From assembly GCA_034670405.1 (NCBI GenBank), contig JAXDDX010000003.1:3519001-3583000 (forward strand): a stretch of 64,000 nucleotides of DNA, written 5' to 3'. The notes under the pieces were generated by a model. That model was not told where the DNA came from. It saw only the letters and a program-made list of their open reading frames with translations, and searched no databases. Source of the stretch: Hoplostethus atlanticus (taxonomy: Eukaryota > Chordata > Actinopteri > Trachichthyiformes > Trachichthyidae). Of the stretch, positions 58,001-64,000 are shown piece after piece; the stretch's first letter is position 1, and each line of letters begins with the position of its first letter. Both the position numbers and the translations under genes were made by a program.

Positions 58001-60249
58001 TAATAATGTCCTTGTCTCTCCTTTTCACAAGTTCTCTTGTGAAAAGTTCTCTTTCCAGTTCAATTGTAATGGTAAAAATATATATCACTGTAATGTCAAG
58101 TTTTTCAACATGACATGAAAAATTGCTGATGCCCCTTTGAAATGAACATATGAACTGTTTGCATCAGTGTGTGCTGAGATGTAAGCCTTGTCAGTCAAGC
58201 CTAAGGGAGTATGAATGTGCACTCTTCAGTTTCTGGTCCATGTCACACATATGTTGCTCTGTATATATAGTACTCCTCTACACCCTCTCTCTTTCTCTCT
58301 CCGGGCCCCCGGCTTGGGGAGAGGGGAGCTGAGAGAAGGAACGAGAAAGAAAGAGAGCAGGAGAGAGATAGTGAGCGCATGAGTGGAAGCTGATCAGAGG
58401 CCAGTTCTGGCACCATTCCCCCCCCCGACCGGACCTCAAGCGTCTGGGCCCTTGGCGGGTGGATAGACAGGCGGTCCTGGGACTCAGAGGAGGGAGGCCC
58501 GCCAGCTGGAGCAGTAACAGAGTGGTATTGTGAGCTGACTGGCTGACTGACTGACTGACGCTTCAGTGGATCAGGGAGGCGGGCGGATGGGGTGGCCTCT
58601 TTCTGGGGCCCACAGGGCCCCTCTGTACTGATGCACTGCTGGAAGTGGGTCAGACAGACACAAGAGCACAGTGGAGAGCAAAAGGAGAGCGTACGCTCAG
58701 CACAGCTCCAAGACAAAGAGGCATCTAAACAGTGAATTTAGTGTACAGTGAGCTGAAGGAGACAGGGAGGCTTTGGTGACACAGTGTTTAAAACTTCTAG
58801 TGCACACAGAGATGTTCACATTTAGACTTGTGACTAAAATAGCTTTTGGTCAACTGTTTATTGTGATCGTGTTGCAAGACATACAATTCTTGTGAGGCAA
58901 TAGCATAGTCAAATTAATTGGATAACCATAATGTGTCTGTATGTCAACCATTACTGAAAATTGGAAATAAAACCTTCTCAATTTTGGAATTTGCCTGCAT
59001 GAAATTCATCAGCATGCTAAAACTCAGAACAGGTTATCCTCAGTATGAACCATCAGAGAAACAGCAAAACAAAGAATCTGTTTCCTTCCCTGCCATACAA
59101 AATAGAGATCATCATCACCAGCGCAGTACAGACAGCTTGACCACATGAAATAGGCTCTTTGAGAAGTTGTTGAAAGCAGAGGCTGTGCTCTACCTGCCAG
59201 AGGGAGGCGCTGTTCTCATTCAACACACCAACATTCTCCACAGCATCCATTTTGCTTCTCTGCAGCTCTTAAGCTGCAAAATGATAGCCAGCCGTAGAAG
59301 CAGTAACCAGTTAGTTACCTTGTTACTGATGTGGGCTCCATGAGGTGAAATGGCTGCCACATTATGGTATAGGAGAGGATAGAGGACAACAACACAATAA
59401 AAGAAAGATCTGAGAGGACGGTGGAATGCAAGGAATGGGAGAGTAAAGTCTGCTGTAAAAGATGAACAAAGCTCTGGCTGCGTCACACTTAAACCTGAAA
59501 CATACTTGGAAATACCATAAAACAACGTTTATGAGTTGTTTGTAACACTGTAACCGCACACAATGGAACAATGATTATGGACACAAACACTGGAGTTGTG
59601 TAACACTGGGCAAAATCCAGTCTGAAATAGTTTCAAAAATGTCAACCCCATCTACACTTGGCATCTATGCTGCTATGCACGCAGGAAATGCATAGATTGT
59701 GTATCGATACGGACAGTTTGGGGAAATCACATTCCAGTATGGAGCATCTGAATCTGATCTAGATACATGTTGTCAACATTAAAGTATTATAAATGTACTC
59801 AAATACTTTTCCCCTGGTCTGGTGACATTGGAATGAACGAGGAGATTTGATGTAGATTGGAGAGAAAAGAGACCACACCATCACAATTTGGTCTTGGTAA
59901 ATAGTTTATATGTAATTGTTTCTTGATCTTTGCAAACACTGTATAGAAAACACTTATGGTAACATTTCAAACATTTAAAGCGTGTCTGAGCTCTCAGACA
60001 GACATGACACAGTAATCTACAGCTTTATAAACATTCTCCCCCTCTGGCCTCCTACCAGGTATAGGCCAGATATACACACCCCTCTACACACACATCCCAC
60101 CACATACATACCCTTCCACACACACACGCACACACATGCACGCACTCATGCACGCGCACACACACAGCCAGCGCTATCGGGCTCTCCACATATTATTCAC
60201 AGTAGGCTTTATAACACTTTCTGTATTGTATGATGGTTTGTTCTCAACA
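54621..60249. other. Unique intergenic sequence downstream of pid1
   Basis: No gene supported. CA tract 55020-55060. CT-rich 57060-57240. 57420-58090 has short open minus-strand frames (for example RDKDIISGKRKRIVQEDEKE) that I cannot assign. 58300-58600 is GC-rich, with GA tracts. 60060-60170 is CA-rich. Confidence 0.4.
55020..55060. repeat. (CA)n microsatellite
   Basis: About 20 CA units. Confidence 0.95.
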
Positions 60250-60348
60250 TTTTTTATTATTTAAAATAGCTATCAACATTTATGCTGTAATATTTGGAAA
60301 GTGATACATTTGTATTTACATAAGCTTATTGAGCGAGATTCAAATACA

Positions 60349-60350
<2 letters not shown>

Positions 60351-60382
<32 letters not shown>
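60351..60382. repeat. (GT)n microsatellite
   Basis: About 16 GT units. Confidence 0.9.
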
Positions 60383-60386
<4 letters not shown>

Positions 60387-61685
60387 ACCGGAACCATCTG
60401 ACCATTCTGCTTGAGTCACAGACCAAAGACCGTTCCCACTGAGTGTCCAGTCTGTTCAATAGTCTAGTTAGGTAAAAGACGGTGGCATGGGGCTCTGATG
60501 GGCGTCTCCAGTTGCCCCAGAATGGCCCCTCAGTCGCTCAGAGAGACAGTGGAGCTGGTGTGAAACTGCTCACAGGCCCACTCGAAGAGCCTAGATGACA
60601 AGAGTCAATTCCCTTGCGCTTGTCTCTCTGTGGGTGCAGAGCCATGGCCACTGTGGAGAACTGCCATTGCTAACAGCATGAGGAGATATGGGAGGCTGAG
60701 GTGACTGGAGAGGGGGAGGAGCTTGCAGCACGTTGGACTGATCATACATTCAGCAGAGGCCAGGAGGCGTCAGGCATTCTCTCGGACGGCTGTGTTTTAG
60801 GGTCCTACAACCTCAGTCCCTGTGACAGTCACATTCAGACTCTCATATTCACGTACCCTTTTCTATTTCATACAAGAGAAAGTAATAAACTTGGCAAATG
60901 GTCACAGTACCATGTCTGATTTAAAAACACCTCCCTAAGCATCAAAAATGGATGCTGCGGGGCAGTGAGAAGTCTTCACTTCTAGCTAATTATAAGACCA
61001 TATCAGGTCACCCCCTTCTCTCTCCCTCCCTCACCTCTCTTACACCCTCAGAAAGGCAAGCACTCACGTGTACATTCATACACACCAAGTACAGAACTAA
61101 GCTATTCCACTTAGAGACATTTAAAAAAAAATGTTGGCACATATGCACACACACACACGTACACACATACACACCCACACGGCGGATTGGGACATGGGTA
61201 AGAGACCAACCTAATGTGAGAGGAAAGTGAGGCACATAATTTGACAGGCAAAATACAGCCTGACTTTTGGTATTCTCAAAACAGAAATCAGATGTGGATG
61301 ATTAAGGTGTCACTGTTATCGTGCAGACAGGCCCGGTCCTATAGCCTAGTGAGAACCTGGAAAATGTCAAATCTATCTCAAATATCAGCACCTATCTCCT
61401 CCCGGGTACCGTCCACATACACTCTGTGTTCAGAATCACTTTTCTTTTTTGAGTACCTATTAAACAGAGATACTGGCAGAACCCCTGGCTCCGGGGTCCA
61501 CATGTGTAAAGACATTGGCAAGTAATTTTGGGGTTCAACTTGGACTAAGGTACCGTAGTGATTCGAGTCGAAGGTTGAAAGGCTTAGTATTTTTCACATC
61601 CTCATTTGCTATTACCAAGATAAAAGGCATTGTAATGGAGAGACACATAATTAAACACTAAAAGATGTTACGTGCTCAACAGTCT

Positions 61686-61852
61686 GCTTTCATAAACTCT
61701 GGGTTGGGGCCCAAAATGGGTCGCAGGCCTACTTTTGGTGGGTCCCCACGTGGCAAGAGTAGCAATAGGTTTTCATGAGCCTGGGTCCAAGGAAAAGAGA
61801 CTAAATTTTGCTGGCCCCAGGCTGAAAAAAGCTTAAGAACCATGAATAGTGT
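61686..61852. mobile_element. Non-autonomous hAT-like fragment
   Basis: The sequence runs from CTCTGGGTTGGGGCCC to GCTGAAAAAAGCTTAAGAACC. Read on the minus strand, the right part begins GGTTCTTAAGCTTTTTTCAG and is followed by CCTGGGGCC. That resembles the terminal pattern of common vertebrate hAT MITEs, which start like CAGTGGTTCT followed by a T-rich block. The left part has the usual GGGTTGGGGCCC and GGGTCGCAGG segments. Target duplications are not visible, so this is an old copy. It lies inside the putative pid1 3' UTR. Confidence 0.45.
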
Positions 61853-62234
61853 CACTGCTGGGCACCGGAGTAACAGTGGTGGAGAATGGAAATGGAAATG
61901 TCTCGTCAATCTCTTAGGGGCATTTATGGAGGTGCTTGAAAGGCCCCTGGAAGTGTTTGAGGGCCATTGATTCGAAGAGGCAGCACTTTGCTTTCCCTGT
62001 ATGTAAAGGTAGGTCTCTTGTTGTTCCTTTTCCCTCTACTTTCCCTTTAGTTAAAAGCTACTTCATTATCCTTGATGTGTTGGTCCGCAGGGGGCAGTTA
62101 ATTTTGTTCCATATTGATACCAGAAAGAGCGATAATAGGGGAGAATGAGAGCGAGCAGGTAATCGGTCCATCCTTCCAGTCGCCCCACCCTTTGTCGGGG
62201 GTGGGGGTCAGGAGTTTAGGTGGGTGTGAGTCGT

Positions 62235-62729
62235 TCAACCGTCGTCTGGGGTGGAATCTTCAGGGATGGAGGAGTCCTCAGCAAAGTCGTCGGATGAGCC
62301 GCTCTTGTGGATGCGCCCGTCGCTGCGCATGCTGCGGAAAGTCTTGCGGAAAGCCTCCATCATGGAGTGGGCCAGCTTCTTGGCCTCCAGCTTGCTCTCA
62401 CACTCCACGGCATGGCAGTCCATCTGGAAGGACAGGTCGTCGTTGATCTCCCGGTAGATCCAGGCAAACACGTTGGGGCTGACGCTGTGGTCGGCAGTGC
62501 AATAGGCGATCCGTGCCACCTGGTAGGTGTCCATGGTTACCGAGGCCTCGCCGTGCTCGTCCAGGTGGTGAAGGCGCACCTGGAAGGGCCGGATCTCCAG
62601 CAGGGAGTTGGCCGTGGTGCAGGTGCCCTGCTGCTGGGCCCGACGCTCCACCAGACCAACCACTGCCGACTCCGTACAGCCAGACAGGAACTGGGTCCCC
62701 GAGATAGTCACCTTGCCCAGGTAGGCCAC
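62235..62729 (-). CDS. pid1: pid1 last coding exon (PTB/PID domain protein), partial gene
   Basis: This exon encodes the C-terminal 164 residues of PID1, a cytoplasmic phosphotyrosine-interaction (PTB/PID) adaptor known from mammals to bind the LRP1 cytoplasmic tail and to dampen insulin signalling. The peptide opens with VAYLGKVTISG, the first PTB strand, at the exon edge. It continues through SLLEIRPFQVRLHHLD (42-57), DTYQVARIAYCTADH (67-81), PNVFAWIYREINDD (85-98), DCHAVECESKLEAKKLAH (104-121) and the terminal helix MMEAFRKTF (123-131). It ends in an acidic Ser/Asp-rich tail closing with DDG and a TGA stop at 62237-62235. Length and motif order match vertebrate PID1 as I recall it. The acceptor is clear: a TG-rich tract, a short pyrimidine run and CAG ending at 62730, with the exon starting in phase 0. 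Upstream exons lie beyond the window; I found no second exon up to 64000. Which teleost paralogue this is cannot be told. Confidence 0.95.
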   Translation of the reverse strand: MAYLGKVTISGTQFLSGCTESAVVGLVERRAQQQGTCTTANSLLEIRPFQVRLHHLDEHGEASVTMDTYQVARIAYCTADHSVSPNVFAWIYREINDDLSFQMDCHAVECESKLEAKKLAHSMMEAFRKTFRSMRSDGRIHKSGSSDDFAEDSSIPEDSTPDDG

Positions 62730-62740
62730 CTGCAGGAAAG

Positions 62741-62757
62741 GACACACACACACACAC
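62741..62757. repeat. (CA)n tract at the pid1 splice acceptor
   Basis: About 8 CA units (TG on the transcribed strand), ending about 11 nt upstream of the acceptor AG of the last pid1 exon. Confidence 0.95.
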
Positions 62758-63560
62758 AGGCTATTAGACTCACATACACACAAATACAGGCTGCTGGACT
62801 TTAAGAGGTTTCTTTTTCTCCACAAGAACCACAAGAACAACTTTAATATGCAGGTTATTATGGAAGTTTTGCTCTGATTAGTGTATACAGCAGAGAGACG
62901 GATAGCGTGTGGCAAAATCATGAGCTGGATATGACACGTACCAGAGATACACGATAACTGAAACACAAAAGGCACAAAAAGCTCATCTCTTGTTAGAAAT
63001 GGACGGGAGTTTGTCTGGCCCAAAAACCTGAAATCTTAAAGAAAAGCTGAAAGATCATAAGCCTGCTTAGACATACGGCCAATGTCTGACAATTTGTACC
63101 CGAGGTGCAACAGAGTGAAAACTTTAACTGTGAAAAGCAGACTTGGACTCAACTTTTCAATTTGATCACCTCAGGCGGTGGATTCTTTCCCGTATTTCAA
63201 ATATTATTTAATAAATGGTTCTTGGATCCAATCAGTGTAGAGAGAAATTGGAAATTAATGTTCCATCATGAACTAATTAACTGCATTTTCAGTTTACATT
63301 TTGAAGTTAATTAATAAGTCCCAAAACGGGTGTGCAGTAAAGCGTCTCTCTGAGTATCGAGACAGATCTGCTCCAGCGGTGGTGATGAGAGGTTTCTCTA
63401 ACTCCATGTGGTAGCCGTGCTGACATGCTGAAGGCTCTGTGTGTGTGTTATTTCCCAAAGAGAGAAAACACTATGTTAAGCTGTGGCTGCACCGAGCACC
63501 ATAGAATACCATAGTAATGACACATACACACACTGCATACCAGGAGCAAGATAGAGAAGA

Positions 63561-63585
63561 GGGAGAGACAGAGAGAGAGAGGGAC

Positions 63586-63618
<33 letters not shown>

Positions 63619-63625
63619 GAGAGAT
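63561..63625. repeat. (GA)n microsatellite
   Basis: Imperfect GA/CAGA repeat inside the pid1 intron. Confidence 0.9.
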
Positions 63626-64000
63626 AGGAAGTGAACAAAGCTTAGTTCTCTACGGGAATGTGGCCAGCTCAAGACCGGTCCAGGAATAATGGCCGACTTG
63701 TGCGAGTTTCCCCACATGGTGTTCTTTATGGCTTTATAAAAATACACAGGGGAGGAGCCTGCTAGGAGTCAAGCACTCAAAGACCTTTTACTCCAGTCTG
63801 TGTTTACAGTGAGGCAGGGGAATACTCTCCTCTCTCTTCTTTACAGCTGGCTTACACGCACCACTTACTTCACTCATGGCTGCATATACTGTAAGTGTAA
63901 TGCTAAGTGTGAATACTGGTGTGAATACTAGAGGAGATGGGTATCACCGTCTAGAACATCCATACAGCTGTGGGATGCATTCATGGTGTCTCATATTTCA

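Larger units (their letters stand above)
60250..62234 (-). other. Putative pid1 3' UTR and downstream flank
   Basis: This is sequence immediately 3' of the pid1 stop codon on the minus strand. Reading away from the stop, I see no AATAAA or ATTAAA until TTTATT (plus strand) at about 60252, so a UTR of up to about 2 kb is possible. The extent is inference. The interval contains a hAT-like MITE fragment (61686-61852), CA-rich sequence near 61145 and otherwise unique sequence. Confidence 0.35.
62730..64000 (-). other. pid1 intron upstream of the last exon (partial)
   Basis: This is intronic sequence on the transcribed minus strand, starting at the acceptor CAG (62732-62730). A (CA)n run at 62741-62757 sits just upstream of the acceptor pyrimidine tract. 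An AT-rich stretch with TAATTA-type motifs lies at 63200-63320, and a GA microsatellite at 63561-63625. I found no additional exon, and no splice donor to pair with the acceptor inside the window. Confidence 0.8.

Noticed and set aside
57420..58090. Minus-strand coding remnant
   Set aside because: Two short frames look protein-like, but no family, repeat borders or continuity could be found.
59640..59830. Possible DNA-transposon MITE (CTACACTTGGCATCTATGC)
   Set aside because: Only a loose resemblance to a fish repeat end; no inverted partner found.
62307..62804. 165-codon plus-strand frame opposite pid1
   Set aside because: Antisense shadow of the GC-rich pid1 exon, whose minus-strand frame is clearly the conserved one.
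62730..63023. Extension of the pid1 frame upstream of 62729 as coding
   Set aside because: The frame stays open into the intron, but the sequence becomes CA repeat and non-conserved, and a good acceptor sits exactly where PID1 similarity begins.
1..64000. CRISPR arrays, riboswitches, operons, rRNA genes
   Set aside because: None seen; the sequence is vertebrate nuclear DNA with spliced-gene and transposon signatures.

Overview
This window is vertebrate nuclear DNA, almost certainly from a ray-finned (teleost) fish. The reasons are one split protein-coding gene with a vertebrate-type intron, dense (CA/GT)n and (GA/CT)n microsatellites, tRNA-derived SINEs, several Tc1/mariner and hAT families, a DIRS-type retroelement and a Gmr1-type Ty3/gypsy element. 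I cannot name the species. Nothing prokaryotic (operon, CRISPR, rRNA) was found.

The only host gene I can support is at the right end. Positions 62235-62729 on the minus strand are the last coding exon of pid1 (phosphotyrosine interaction domain containing 1), encoding most of its PTB/PID fold. Its acceptor site and part of the preceding intron (62730-64000) are present. The 3' UTR runs leftward and may reach about 60.25 kb. The remaining ~60 kb lies downstream of pid1 and reads as a gene desert of unique sequence, microsatellites and mobile-element debris.

Layout: 1-1790 is a decayed DIRS-like tyrosine-recombinase retrotransposon. 1.8-5.6 kb has SINE and LINE tails and a Tc1 end. 7.1-7.2 kb is a MITE fragment. 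8.3-15.4 kb is poor in mobile elements and holds several high-complexity stretches that could be conserved non-coding elements. 15.5-19.75 kb is a nested mobile-element cluster: a hAT transposon landed in a Tc1-type MITE, and was itself hit by a retroelement now reduced to a 590-bp solo LTR (TSD ACAG) and by a Tc1-like element now truncated. 22.1-23.1 kb is a 983-bp transposon with long terminal inverted repeats. 25.6-29.4 kb is a young Gmr1-type gypsy element with TSD TAACT, gag with a SCAN-like capsid, protease, and integrase placed before the RT/RNase H remnant. Its 5' LTR is cut to about 67-77 bp and its RT is deleted. 29.5-62 kb is mostly unique DNA with SINEs, TTAA-flanked MITEs (37.06 and 45.16 kb), a TIR element (39.8-40.3 kb), two perfect hairpins (20.25 kb, described with the hAT flank, and 47.55 kb), and an L2-like LINE remnant near 54 kb.

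The strongest points of interest are the Gmr1-type element (domain order, SCAN-like capsid, microhomology joint at its 5' end, in-frame RT deletion), the three-element nest at 15.5-19.8 kb, the two hairpins, the TG repeat in the pid1 splice acceptor, and candidate regulatory islands in the desert. Most calls on decayed elements come from recognising family motifs by eye, without any database comparison.
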